A stretch of 64,000 nt of DNA from an uncultured Alistipes sp. (GTDB taxonomy: Bacteria > Bacteroidota > Bacteroidia > Bacteroidales > Rikenellaceae), in assembly GCA_949285535.1 (NCBI GenBank), contig CASDZP010000004.1, forward strand, positions 1 through 64,000, in the 5' to 3' direction. This document shows positions 27,647-36,236 of the stretch, one piece after another. Within the stretch, counting starts at the first letter, position 1. The number at the start of each line of letters is the position of its first letter. Under the pieces are notes generated by a model. It was not told the DNA's origin. It ran no database searches and saw nothing but the letters and a program-made list of their open reading frames with translations. Position numbers and translations under genes: made by a program.

Positions 27647-28539
27647 AAAAGTTTTTGATATTTATTTCGGTTGTTTTGTGCATTACAGGTTGCAGGGATA
27701 AGAATATGATTCCCGACGACGATTTAATGGGCATAATATCTGACGCCTACATGGCGGACGCCTATCTGCGTGAGTTCGCCGACAACTACGACCGCGACAC
27801 GCTCACGTTCATGCAGCCTATACTGGACAAATACGGATACACCATAGACCAAATGGAATATACATTCCGTAAGATGTCCACCCGTAAGACGAGCCCGCTC
27901 CCCCGCCTTATCGACAAGGTGGTGACAGACTATGCCGAGAGGCTCAAGCGTTACAGACGAGGCTATGAGATAAGCCTCCGATGGGATACTCTCGCCAACA
28001 AACGCGCGACACTCGAACTTATGCTCGACTCGATGTACGCGAGCAAGGTCGAAGACCTGAAAAAGACACATTTCGAGCTTCCGATGTACCGAAGCGGCAT
28101 ATATACGATAACGATGAGTTACAGGATAGACTCCGCCGACAACAACAGGGGTTATCTGATTCGTTACACGCTCAAGGACACCACCGACGCCAAGACACGC
28201 ATGGTCGGGTCGGTATGGCTCGGCAAAATGGGTCGCAGGGCGTTCAGCGTTACCGACGTGGAGGTTGACGCGCGCAAATACAACTTAATGGACATCACAT
28301 TCCTCTCGCCCAACAACTCGATGAAATTCGTGGGTGACCCGAAAGTGAGCATCGACACCATGATGGTGACCTACCGCCCGCCGATAGAGAAAGCGAGAGA
28401 ACTGAACTATGAACACTATTTCGGCATATTCAACAGACATGCCGACAATTTCAAGGTATATGAAAACAAGAAAGATAGCAGCGCATTACGCCCTGGTTTC
28501 AGGGTCCCTTACGCCATCGACAATAATAACCGTCGATGA
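27643..28539 (+). CDS. DUF4296 lipoprotein
   Basis: 298 residues with a lipobox (CITGC) at the end of the signal peptide. The DUF4296 pattern follows: IPDDDLMGIISDAYMADAYLREF, then a motif with YGYTIDQMEYTFRKMS. The C-terminal half is beta-rich. The family is confined to Bacteroidetes and its function is unknown. Its 3' end overlaps the start of the amidohydrolase gene by 80 bp in another frame. Confidence 0.8.
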   Translation: MKKFLIFISVVLCITGCRDKNMIPDDDLMGIISDAYMADAYLREFADNYDRDTLTFMQPILDKYGYTIDQMEYTFRKMSTRKTSPLPRLIDKVVTDYAERLKRYRRGYEISLRWDTLANKRATLELMLDSMYASKVEDLKKTHFELPMYRSGIYTITMSYRIDSADNNRGYLIRYTLKDTTDAKTRMVGSVWLGKMGRRAFSVTDVEVDARKYNLMDITFLSPNNSMKFVGDPKVSIDTMMVTYRPPIEKARELNYEHYFGIFNRHADNFKVYENKKDSSALRPGFRVPYAIDNNNRR

Positions 28540-29596
28540 ACAGGGCGTCATTCTCTCGGTAGAGACGAATGTCGAGGACATGGACTCACGACAGGATGTC
28601 GAATTTTACGGCGGCATTCTGATACCGGGCATGTCCGACTGTCACAGCCACATAGAGTACTCCTATGTCAAAGGTATGATTCCGCGCGGCGGAGGACTCC
28701 CCGAATTCATACGCTCGATAATAAAGATAAAATACGAGAACGCCACTCCCGATGAGGAGAAGCTGGCGGCGGCACTCAAATGGAGCCGTAAGCTCCATGC
28801 AGACGGCGTTGTGGCAGTGGGCGACCACAACAACAACGACTATGTCTATCCCGTGAAACAGGAGGGCGGTATCTTCTGGCGCACATTCGTGGAGCTTTTC
28901 GACGTTGACGGACAGAGCGACGACGAGACATTCCTCGACGGCTTGAAACGTGCCGAACACCACCGCACGCTGTCGCTTCCCGCGAGTGTCATCCCCCACG
29001 CCTGCTACACCATGACGGACGGTCTCATGGCTCTGACTGGCGGTAGTGCCAAGGCTCATTGCGGAGCGTCGGCGGATGGTATAGTGTCGATACACTATAA
29101 AGAGTCTGTCGAGCTGGGCGGCGAGAAAGAGCGTGAACGCGTACTCGCGACGTTGGGCGAAAACAGAGACGGTGTGCTGTTGGTTCACTGCATCTACGCC
29201 AACGAGGGCGACATCGACTGCATGATAGAGAAGTTCGGCGACAAACTGACGGTTGTACCCTGCCCTCTCTCCAACATATACATAGAGAACAAGCTCGCCG
29301 ACATCGACATGTTAAGACGCAAAGGGGTGCGTATAGCAATCGGTACGGACAGCCTGAGCTCCAACGACACGCTCTCTATGATTGAGGAGATGAAATGTCT
29401 CCAGAAACACCTGCCCCATCTGCCTCTCGAAGAGATTTTGGGCTGGGCGACAATCAACGGCGCGGAAGCTCTCGGAATAACCGATTTTGCGGGCAGTTTC
29501 GAGGTTGGCAAACGCCCCGGCATAGTACAGCTGGAGAATGTTGACCTCAAACAGATGAAACTGACCGACTCATCGACATCACGCAGAATCGTTTAA
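28460..29596 (+). CDS. Amidohydrolase (cytosine deaminase/chlorohydrolase-like)
   Basis: 378 residues from the ATG at 28460; this start gives MKTRKIAAHYALVSGSLTPS, the usual opening of the Bacteroidetes family. An ATG at 28409 lies deeper in the upstream gene and is less likely. Metal-site motifs of the amidohydrolase fold: DCHSHIEYS, VVAVGDHNNN, VHCIYANEGD and GTDSLSSNDTLSM. The fold and motifs place it among deaminases acting on aromatic bases or nucleosides such as S-adenosylhomocysteine or aminofutalosine. The substrate is not determined by sequence alone. Confidence 0.85.
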   Translation: MKTRKIAAHYALVSGSLTPSTIITVDEQGVILSVETNVEDMDSRQDVEFYGGILIPGMSDCHSHIEYSYVKGMIPRGGGLPEFIRSIIKIKYENATPDEEKLAAALKWSRKLHADGVVAVGDHNNNDYVYPVKQEGGIFWRTFVELFDVDGQSDDETFLDGLKRAEHHRTLSLPASVIPHACYTMTDGLMALTGGSAKAHCGASADGIVSIHYKESVELGGEKERERVLATLGENRDGVLLVHCIYANEGDIDCMIEKFGDKLTVVPCPLSNIYIENKLADIDMLRRKGVRIAIGTDSLSSNDTLSMIEEMKCLQKHLPHLPLEEILGWATINGAEALGITDFAGSFEVGKRPGIVQLENVDLKQMKLTDSSTSRRIV

Positions 29597-29789
29597 AAGC
29601 GAGCAAACGAGGGATAACTATTACCAAGGGTATATTATTTACCCTGCAAACACATAACGGAAAGCGTATTTACGGCAAAACGGATTGTTTTGCCGTAAAA
29701 TATATACCGACCAATAAAAGGATACCAAGTAATGACACGAAGCACCTTAAAACGGGTTATTTGAGTCAAAAAGTTTTCAAATCTTTGTT

Positions 29790-30569
29790 ATGAGTACCAT
29801 ACTTTTCGGCGACATAGTCTTCGGACCGATAAAAAGCAGACGATTGGGACGCTCACTGGGTGTCAATCTCCTTCCGCTGGAGGCGAAACTGTGCAATTTC
29901 AACTGTATATATTGCGAATGCGGCTGGACGGGAGTCGGCGACAAGAGCAAGATGCGTTACAATCCGCGCGAAGAGGTATCGAAAGCGCTTGAAAAGCGTC
30001 TTTCGGAGATGCGTGCGACGGGTGAGGAACTGGATGTGATAACCTTTGCGGGCAATGGCGAACCGACCATGCACCCTCACTTTGCGGAGATAATAGATGA
30101 TGTCACCGCCTTGAGGAACACCTATTTCCCGTCTGCCAAGATTGCCGTATTGAGCAATGCCACCATGTTGGGACGGGAGAATGTTAGGAAAGCCCTTGAA
30201 AAGGTTGACAAAGCCATATTGAAGATAGACTCCGGAATCCCCGAAACTATCAAGGTTGTTGACGCTCCCCTGTTCGACTACTCTCTTGAAGATGTAATAT
30301 CGAACATGAACGCTTTTAAAGGCGATATAATAATACAGACAATGTTTCTCCGTGGCGAGAAAGACGGTTACAGGATTGACAACACCACTGACACGGAGGT
30401 AGAGGCATGGCTTAATGTTCTCGACCGTATAAAGCCCTCTCTTGTAATGTTATACTCTCTCGACCGTGAGACCCCTTACGACAAGCTCTCCAAAGTAAGC
30501 GGCGACGAACTCGAAGCAATAGCCGCCAAAGCCTCCGCCCGCGGCTACGAATGCGAGTTCACGAAATAG
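29790..30569 (+). CDS. Radical SAM protein (COG0731-like)
   Basis: 259 residues. The Fe4S4-binding motif CNFNCIYC with a further Cys two residues on is at about 35-44, followed by the SAM-site glycine motif TFAGNGEPTMHP (about 89-100). The start is typical (FGDIVFGPIKSRRLGRSLGVNLLP). The family includes TYW1-like and other small radical SAM enzymes; the reaction is unknown. Unlike other junctions, the region beyond this gene has only a symmetric hairpin before element C. Confidence 0.9.
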   Translation: MSTILFGDIVFGPIKSRRLGRSLGVNLLPLEAKLCNFNCIYCECGWTGVGDKSKMRYNPREEVSKALEKRLSEMRATGEELDVITFAGNGEPTMHPHFAEIIDDVTALRNTYFPSAKIAVLSNATMLGRENVRKALEKVDKAILKIDSGIPETIKVVDAPLFDYSLEDVISNMNAFKGDIIIQTMFLRGEKDGYRIDNTTDTEVEAWLNVLDRIKPSLVMLYSLDRETPYDKLSKVSGDELEAIAAKASARGYECEFTK

Positions 30570-30571
30570 CT

Positions 30572-30620
30572 CACATCGGGGTCATAACCCTTTATCGGTT
30601 AGGGTTATGACCCCGATGTG
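30572..30620 (+). terminator. Long hairpin beyond the radical SAM gene, abutting element C
   Basis: A perfect 20-bp stem (30572-30591 with 30601-30620) and a 9-base loop, starting 3 bp after the stop codon. There is no T-run behind it; element C begins at the next base. It is probably the original terminator, with its T-run side replaced by the element. Confidence 0.75.
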
Positions 30621-30790
30621 GCTCTCCGAGGGCGCTCCCGCGGGGGTCTGCCGACGGCGTTACTTTGTCCCTCGACAAAGTAACCAAAACGAGGGGGCAC
30701 AGCCCCTTTTGACCATGTCACATTCATTTGGCTCATTATCTCTTTGGAAGTCAACATCGAACCGTTTATCGCCTCATGTCCGCTCATACC
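30621..30790 (+). repeat. Dispersed intergenic element, copy C
   Basis: A full copy. It opens with CTCCGAGGGCG, has an 11-bp-arm hairpin GTTACTTTGTC / GACAAAGTAAC (30659-30684), a GGGGC-ACA-GCCCC hairpin (30694-30706), then TTTTGACCATGTCACATTC, TTTGGCTCATTATCTC and GAAGTCAACATC. The minus strand happens to be open for 60 codons, but copies A, B and E do not preserve that frame. Confidence 0.85.
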
Positions 30791-30848
30791 CCAGTTACGC
30801 CATAAATAACCGCATCTTTTATAAAAAATTTATAAAAAATAAAGAGAT

Positions 30849-30874
30849 ACGGGGTATGCTTACCAACCTGTCTA
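30849..30874 (+). repeat. 26-bp motif, copy 4
   Basis: ACGGGGTATGCTTACCAACC followed by TGTCTA, about 60 bp beyond element C in the same orientation. Confidence 0.75.
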
Positions 30875-30956
30875 AAAGAATAGGAAAAACAATAATGTTG
30901 TCCATTGACTTTCGTTAATCCAATAAACGGCATTATAATATACAAAAAGAAAAATA

Positions 30957-31030
30957 TTACGGGGTACGCTAACCGACTTTTCGAATGATTTTATAAAATA
31001 ATCCGACAAATTGATTAGCGTACCCCGTAA
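30957..31030. repeat. 26-bp motif, copies 5 and 6, as an inverted pair
   Basis: Copy 5 (30959-30984, plus) and copy 6 (31003-31028, minus) face away from each other around an AT-rich centre. Their outer 16 bp (30957-30972 and 31015-31030) are perfectly complementary. Both are diverged in their second half compared with copies 1-4. Confidence 0.75.
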
Positions 31031-31161
31031 CATTTTTATCCCCCCTTAACATCAGATATTTGTTAACCCAGCCTCAAACATCACTTAACATCATATATCA
31101 TTCATATTTTTACATATTTAAAACCCACAATTTATATAACGTCAAACAAGCATAAAATAAA

Positions 31162-31195
31162 AAAGAGACACGGCATAAACCGTGTCTCTTTTTTT
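31162..31195 (-). terminator. Terminator of the exb operon
   Basis: Stem AAAAGAGACACGG / CCGTGTCTCTTTT with T-runs on both sides, 17 bp beyond the stop codon of the last exbD gene. Confidence 0.88.
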
Positions 31196-31211
31196 ATGGG
31201 TTTTGAAAAAA

Positions 31212-31691
31212 CTAATTGTTTTCTTTTCTAAGTTTTTTCTGAGCCGCATAGCTGATTTTAAGGGCGTTCGCTTTACGAAGTTCCTGTTTTACGTCAGTTA
31301 TAAGACCCATACGCATGTCTTTATGCGCTTTGATGTTCACTGTCATGAAAGGACGATCCGCTTCGCTCACTTTGTCGCGTTCCGCCGCGATGAAGTCGAG
31401 AATCTCAGCCTCTGTTTTATAAGAGTCGTTGAGCTGGATACGAGGTGAGTCACCCCATTTTTTGGCGAATACCTGTGTGGGGGGGCCTATGTAAATATAG
31501 CTCACCAGCGATTTTTTCTCCAGTTTCTGAACTTCAGTCGCTTCAGGAAGCTGCACCTGAACCTTCATCTCCACTTCACGCATAACCGTTGTGGTCATGA
31601 AGAAGAACAAGAGCATGAAGATAACGTCAGGGAGTGACGAAGTCGAAATTGCGGGGACCTCTTTGCCCCCTTTTTTCTTCATTACTGCCAT
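31212..31691 (-). CDS. ExbD/TolR-family biopolymer transport protein (second copy)
   Basis: 159 residues. A short cytoplasmic N-terminus is followed by one membrane segment (about 20-40; SSLPDVIFMLLFFFMTTT) with the proton-path Asp at the start of the helix, then a periplasmic domain. ExbD works with ExbB and TonB to power SusC-type transporters. The stop/start codons of the two exbD genes overlap by one base (31691), so they are co-translated. Two ExbD proteins per operon is common in this phylum. Confidence 0.93.
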   Translation of the reverse strand: MAVMKKKGGKEVPAISTSSLPDVIFMLLFFFMTTTVMREVEMKVQVQLPEATEVQKLEKKSLVSYIYIGPPTQVFAKKWGDSPRIQLNDSYKTEAEILDFIAAERDKVSEADRPFMTVNIKAHKDMRMGLITDVKQELRKANALKISYAAQKKLRKENN

Positions 31692-32284
31692 TATTTCTTT
31701 CCTCCTGATGTCATGTCACGCGGCTCTGCCTCTGATATACGCTGAGGTATCGCCTTCTGAATGGCTTTCTTCTCGTCTTCTGAAAGGTCGTCGAATTTCT
31801 TTCCGAAACCATCGGGAGCGGGAAGCATCGCCAATTCTTCACGTAACTCGTTAAACGCTCTGACCAACTCATTCTGTACTCGCATATACATATCGTAGCT
31901 GGTCGCACGGTCATTCTGAAGCGAAACTATACCTTTACTTACCGGATATTCTCCGAGCAGGTCGATTTTCTCAATCTCTTTCTCCGGCATGTCTTCGCGG
32001 TTCTGAGGATTGGAGATGAATTCTTTTACGATATCCTTCAACTCTCCAACCTGCACCATCTTAGACTGCACCATAAGACGGTCATGTGCGTCGACAAATA
32101 CCAAGAGGGTGTTCCTCTTATTGACCTTACTTGTCTGCTGATCCGAAGGATCGACATAGGGAGGCAACATTCGCTGCAAACCCGAATCGACGTTCATCGT
32201 TGTTGAGACCAAGTAGAAAATCAAAAGCAAGAAAGCGATGTCGGCCATTGAACCTGCGTTGATTTCTTGAACTTTTTTTGCCAT
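31691..32284 (-). CDS. ExbD/TolR-family biopolymer transport protein (first copy)
   Basis: 197 residues, longer than usual ExbD because of a C-terminal extension of about 60 residues rich in charged residues (FDDLSEDEKKAIQKAIP). One membrane segment at about 10-32, with the key Asp in NAGSMADIAFLLLIFYLVSTT. The first residues match the Bacteroidetes ExbD class AKKVQEINAGSM. It lies between the small membrane-protein gene and the second exbD. Confidence 0.93.
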   Translation of the reverse strand: MAKKVQEINAGSMADIAFLLLIFYLVSTTMNVDSGLQRMLPPYVDPSDQQTSKVNKRNTLLVFVDAHDRLMVQSKMVQVGELKDIVKEFISNPQNREDMPEKEIEKIDLLGEYPVSKGIVSLQNDRATSYDMYMRVQNELVRAFNELREELAMLPAPDGFGKKFDDLSEDEKKAIQKAIPQRISEAEPRDMTSGGKK

Positions 32285-32320
32285 TTATCTTGGTATTTTT
32301 AAGCCTTTTCAGGCATTTCG

Positions 32321-32740
32321 CTATTTAAACAATTTGTAGGCTTCCGTAACTACGATTGAAAGAACTGCAACACCCAAAGCGATATAGGTCGTAATCAAAC
32401 CTGTGTCGCTGAGTTTCAGCTCCATCGCGTCGGTGTAGCCTTCGGGATTACCGGGTGTGTAGATAGGTGTCGCGTCTGAAAGCGAGTAAGCTACCAACAC
32501 TACTACTGCTACAATAGCCAAACCGATGAGAGAACGTATCGCTGATTTGGGATTCTTTGCGACATTGAACAAGGGAAGCAATATTACTGATGCCAAACCA
32601 AGGCCAACCATCGCATAAGTCCATCTCAGCATAGTGTCAACTTCGGGCTGGGGCGCAGAACCCTGTGTCATGAAAGGAACTGCGACAACCACGACTGAGA
32701 TCACTATCAATACGATTCTTATGATTGATAAGTATTTCAT
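32321..32740 (-). CDS. Small membrane protein of the exb operon
   Basis: 139 residues with four hydrophobic segments (about 5-25, 40-60, 70-90, 112-135). It is a protein regularly found between exbB and exbD in Bacteroidales, by my recollection of the operon; no named domain was recognised. Probably an accessory part of the ExbB/ExbD motor. Confidence 0.7.
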   Translation of the reverse strand: MKYLSIIRIVLIVISVVVVAVPFMTQGSAPQPEVDTMLRWTYAMVGLGLASVILLPLFNVAKNPKSAIRSLIGLAIVAVVVLVAYSLSDATPIYTPGNPEGYTDAMELKLSDTGLITTYIALGVAVLSIVVTEAYKLFK

Positions 32741-32797
32741 AATTAAGTGGTGGTTTTTAAAGTAAAAACTTTAAATCATGCCGTAAGGCATCGTTAA

Positions 32798-33619
32798 TTA
32801 ACGGTTTTTCTGGTTGTATTTGGTGATGATGTCCATCAATGAGATAGAAGAGTCTTCCATGCTCAATACAAGACCGTCAACTTTTGATACAAGGTAGTTG
32901 TAGAACAACTGAAGAATGATGGCAACGATAAGACCACCGACAGTAGTAAGGAGGGCGATTTTGATACCGCTCGCAACAAGAACCGGAGAAACGTCACCTG
33001 CAACAGCGATTGAGTCGAACGCCTGAATCATACCAACCACTGTTCCCAAGAAACCGAGCATGGGGGCAAGGGCGATGAAAAGTGAAATCCAAGAAAGACC
33101 GCTTTCGAGCTGACCCATCTGAACCGAACCGTAAGAAACAACTGATTTCTCTACTACTTCGAGACCTTCGTTGTAACGGTCGAGACCCTGGAAGAAGATG
33201 CTTGCAACGGGACCGCGAGTGTTGCGGCAAACGTCTTTGGCTGCTTCAACGCCACCGTTGTTGAGAGCCTCTTCAACTTTTGCAAGAAGTTTTTTGGTGT
33301 TGGTCGTAGCGAGGTTGAGGTAAATCACACGCTCAATTACGATTGCAAGACCGATTATAAGACAGAGAAGAATGGGGGCCATCCACATCGCACCACCATC
33401 GAGGAACTGAGTCTTCAATACCTGGTGCATGGGTTCGCCTTCCACGTCAACTTCTTCGTCGATAGTTGCTTCAGCAACTACTGCTGCTGACTCGTCAGCT
33501 GCGGGAGCTGCCTGTTCTGTAGCAGCGGGAGCTGCTGACTCTTCACTTTGTGCGAAAGCCGACGCAGTCGAGAAGGTAAGTGCACCAACAACTGTCAAGA
33601 TTGCAAAAAGCTTTTTCAT
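32798..33619 (-). CDS. exbB: ExbB/TolQ/MotA proton-channel family protein
   Basis: 273 residues. An N-terminal signal peptide and an Ala/Glu-rich periplasmic stretch (about 22-65) come first, then three membrane segments (about 75-100, 180-205, 220-250). The MotA/TolQ signature is at LSWISLFIALAPMLGFLGTVVGMIQAFDSIA. It forms the pentameric channel that couples proton flow to TonB. Likely partners are the two ExbD proteins encoded downstream; no tonB is in the window. Confidence 0.93.
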   Translation of the reverse strand: MKKLFAILTVVGALTFSTASAFAQSEESAAPAATEQAAPAADESAAVVAEATIDEEVDVEGEPMHQVLKTQFLDGGAMWMAPILLCLIIGLAIVIERVIYLNLATTNTKKLLAKVEEALNNGGVEAAKDVCRNTRGPVASIFFQGLDRYNEGLEVVEKSVVSYGSVQMGQLESGLSWISLFIALAPMLGFLGTVVGMIQAFDSIAVAGDVSPVLVASGIKIALLTTVGGLIVAIILQLFYNYLVSKVDGLVLSMEDSSISLMDIITKYNQKNR

Positions 33620-34041
33620 GATAAAAACACTTGTTTTGAATTAGTACTTTTTTTGTTTGATTGTTATTTTTAATTAAGTTTTTCAATACATCGTATCGGG
33701 AAACCCCGACTATTGCATCTGTTTCAAACTAACGTAAATCTCATTAAAGAGAAATAGCTGGATAGAAACAATAAGCAAAGATACGATTATTTATAATAAC
33801 TCGTATCTCTTGTGTCAATATTTTTTCGATTTTGTAATCTTTTATTGATTTCAGACCACAAAATGTGCAATATTTAACATTTACACCCCAAAAAACAGCA
33901 AAATATAACAACTATTCGCGTGAATCTTCGGTTTCAAATCGAAAAAAACTGAAATTCTATTTCGCAAATCTATTCATTTTTCTTCAAAAATCATCGTTTT
34001 AATTCACATTTTTAATTTTCGAAGCCGTTTTTTTCACATCT
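33620..34041. other. AT-rich intergenic region upstream of exbB
   Basis: A -7 box TATCTTTG reads on the minus strand at 33783-33776, about 155 bp ahead of exbB, without a clear -33 partner. The rest is AT-rich with no repeat or hairpin that I can support. Confidence 0.45.
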
Positions 34042-35079
34042 CTACATTTGACCGTGTGTCATTTCCCCCCGCAAAGGAATAGAAAGCTGTTTTTTAACCT
34101 CTTCTTTATCAAGTGATTTTCCCAGAAGATACATCATCTTCGTCACGGCGGTCTCAAATGTCATGTCGCCTCCGCCGACAACACCTATCGCACCGAGAGC
34201 GCGTCCTGTGTCGTATATGCCCATATTGACGGTTCCGACAGAACATTGCGTGATATTCAATATTATCACGCCTCTCTCGACAGCCTCCCTGACGGAATCG
34301 AGGAACCAGTCGAACATCGGCGCGTTACCCGAACCGTATGTTTCGAGAATGACGCCTTCGATGTCGGGATTGCCGAGTATCGAATCGACGGATGCTTTAG
34401 ATATTCCCGGGTAGAGCCTCAACACGGCTATATTCTCGGACATCTCTGTGACAACGTCGAAGTGCGGACGGAACGGATCGACCGCGCGGATATATGGAAT
34501 ATTGTATTTGATGTCTATCCCTGCCTCCGCCAACGGTGGATAGTTATATGAACGGAATGCGTTAAAATGGTCGGCGCTGTATTTTGAGGTTCTGTTGCCT
34601 CGGAAAAGGTGGTTTTCAAAATAGATGCACACTTCGGGCACTATCGCTTTTTCGTCGTTGCGTTTTGCCGCCGCAATCTCCACGGATGTGATGAGATTCT
34701 CCTTGCCGTCGGTTCTGGGCACACCTATCGGAATCTGACTACCTGTCAGAATCACGGGCTTGTCGAGATTCTGGAGCATGAAGCTGAGCGCGGACGCAGA
34801 ATAGGACATCGTGTCGGTGCCGTGCAACACGACGAATCCGTCATATTTGTCGTAGTTTTCCTTTATAGCCAAAGCCATGCGCACCCACTCGGCGGGAGTT
34901 ATGTTGGACGAGTCGATAAGCGGCGAGAAGGTTATGGTATCGACCTTTATGCCGAACTTTTTAAGTTCAGGCACCTCCGCCTCTATCTGATCGAAGTTGA
35001 ACGGAGCTAGAGTCCCAGTTGCGGGATTGGTCTTCATACCTATCGTACCGCCCGTATATATCAAGAGCACTGAATTCAT
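34042..35079 (-). CDS. ansA: Type I L-asparaginase
   Basis: 345 residues. It hydrolyses L-asparagine to aspartate and ammonia. Both catalytic threonine motifs are present: IYTGGTIGM (about 7-15) and VLHGTDTMSYSA (about 84-95), with Lys in the TDGKENL region. No signal peptide, so it is the cytoplasmic type I form. It follows the S24-type regulator gene by 22 bp and is probably co-transcribed with it. Confidence 0.95.
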   Translation of the reverse strand: MNSVLLIYTGGTIGMKTNPATGTLAPFNFDQIEAEVPELKKFGIKVDTITFSPLIDSSNITPAEWVRMALAIKENYDKYDGFVVLHGTDTMSYSASALSFMLQNLDKPVILTGSQIPIGVPRTDGKENLITSVEIAAAKRNDEKAIVPEVCIYFENHLFRGNRTSKYSADHFNAFRSYNYPPLAEAGIDIKYNIPYIRAVDPFRPHFDVVTEMSENIAVLRLYPGISKASVDSILGNPDIEGVILETYGSGNAPMFDWFLDSVREAVERGVIILNITQCSVGTVNMGIYDTGRALGAIGVVGGGDMTFETAVTKMMYLLGKSLDKEEVKKQLSIPLRGEMTHGQM

Positions 35080-35101
35080 GACTTTATCTGTTTTGTTTGT
35101 T

Positions 35102-35734
35102 TCACGCCTTTATGGTGATTACGCCGCGCACTAAAAAAAGATGTTTTATTTTGGATGTCGAAACGGTCATGGTGTCGTACTTCTCTCTGTTCACGGGCAC
35201 CAGTGACAGTTTTTTACGTCTGCCCTCGACAGGCTGCACATCCCTGACAACGATACACTTGTCCGTAACCACAAGATAACGCTCACCGAAATCTATATAT
35301 CCCGCGTCAACCTCCTTCAAAAGCAGTATGGAGCCCGAATCTATCTCGGGAGACATGGAGTCGCCCGATATTGTGAGGGCCAAATCGCAATCGCTTATGA
35401 CAGGAAGTTTTATGTATGAATGCGGCTCCATCTCCTTGAATGAGGTTATCACCTCGGTCAGCTCACCGCTGAAAAACGGGATTCCCTTATTGGAGGTCTC
35501 ATAGCATACGGGCTCGGAGTTGAGCATATAGCCTTCGCCTGTCAATATCCAGTTAAGATTTATCTCGGGGAAACACCTTACAATACGGTTGGCAAGGTCG
35601 AGACTGATGCCGTTTCTGCCACGTTTTATCTGATAGAGATTCTCGGAACGGTTGAGTCCGATGCGCATGGCGAAAGAGTGAACGGACATGTCCGCCCATT
35701 TGATAATCTCTTCCAATCGACTCCAATTACTCAT
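35102..35734 (-). CDS. XRE-HTH / S24 peptidase-like repressor
   Basis: 210 residues from the ATG at 35734 (MSNWSRLEEIIKWADM); an upstream ATG eight codons earlier is also possible. N-terminal helix-turn-helix (about 5-65; HSFAMRIGLNRSENLYQIKRGRNGISLDLANRI). C-terminal LexA/CI-like S24 domain with the nucleophile in ISGDSMSPEIDSG. Such proteins regulate stress, phage or competence genes and may undergo self-cleavage. It is divergent from the ATPase/DUF4435 operon and could regulate it; that is inference from position. Confidence 0.85.
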   Translation of the reverse strand: MSNWSRLEEIIKWADMSVHSFAMRIGLNRSENLYQIKRGRNGISLDLANRIVRCFPEINLNWILTGEGYMLNSEPVCYETSNKGIPFFSGELTEVITSFKEMEPHSYIKLPVISDCDLALTISGDSMSPEIDSGSILLLKEVDAGYIDFGERYLVVTDKCIVVRDVQPVEGRRKKLSLVPVNREKYDTMTVSTSKIKHLFLVRGVITIKA

Positions 35735-35859
35735 GCTTTTAATCCCGTTGACCTGCACAAAATTATGAAAAATGTTTTAAAAACCGTTTAAAAGGTAAAG
35801 AAACATGAAATTTAAACAAAAAAGATTCTTTTGAGATAACTTCTCATCATATAAAATCG

Positions 35860-35867
35860 TATATTTG
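35860..35867 (+). promoter_or_regulatory. -7 box of the ATPase/DUF4435 operon
   Basis: TATATTTG, which would start transcription near 35874. No good -33 TTG at the normal distance, which may mean the promoter is weak or regulated. Confidence 0.4.
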
Positions 35868-35955
35868 TAATAAATCGTTCCGACAATTCAGGTGATTTTG
35901 TTGGTAGATGTTGGTAGGCTCTGGTCGTTTTTATATTTGTGTAAATGTTAATAAC

Positions 35956-36213
35956 ATGAAAGACTGCATGAAGGACAGAGAGATTCCTGAATGTGTAAAA
36001 AACATACAGCATAAGTATAGTTGTAACGCAGCTGAATATATTACATCTATTGATAATGAAGATGTCTATTCTATCTATTCAGTTGATAGCAACGGCTTTG
36101 AATTACCCATAGGATTACCTGTATTTGTTTTTGTTAAAGATATTCATACTTGTACTACTATTGAAGGAAAAGAAGCTCTCGAATTAAGCTGTAAATTATT
36201 TACTGATGAATAA
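35956..36213 (+). CDS. Small hypothetical protein
   Basis: 85 residues from the ATG at 35956 (MKDCMKDREIPECVKNIQHKY). A start 48 bp further upstream is open but contains no typical leader. Base composition is much richer in A and T than the following ATPase gene. No domain recognised; Cys and Asp/Glu residues are frequent. It lies 23 bp ahead of the ATPase gene in the same direction, so it may belong to the same unit. Confidence 0.55.
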   Translation: MKDCMKDREIPECVKNIQHKYSCNAAEYITSIDNEDVYSIYSVDSNGFELPIGLPVFVFVKDIHTCTTIEGKEALELSCKLFTDE

Positions 36214-36236
36214 ATCTTTTTTATTTACACATTGCC

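Noticed and set aside
30605-30787. 60-codon minus-strand frame inside element C, similar to frames in copies B and D (WSKGAVPP, GYFVEGQSN)
   Set aside because: The frame is broken by stops in copy E and by deletion in copy A, and it ends differently in each copy. The similarity follows from DNA conservation of the element, not from a protein.
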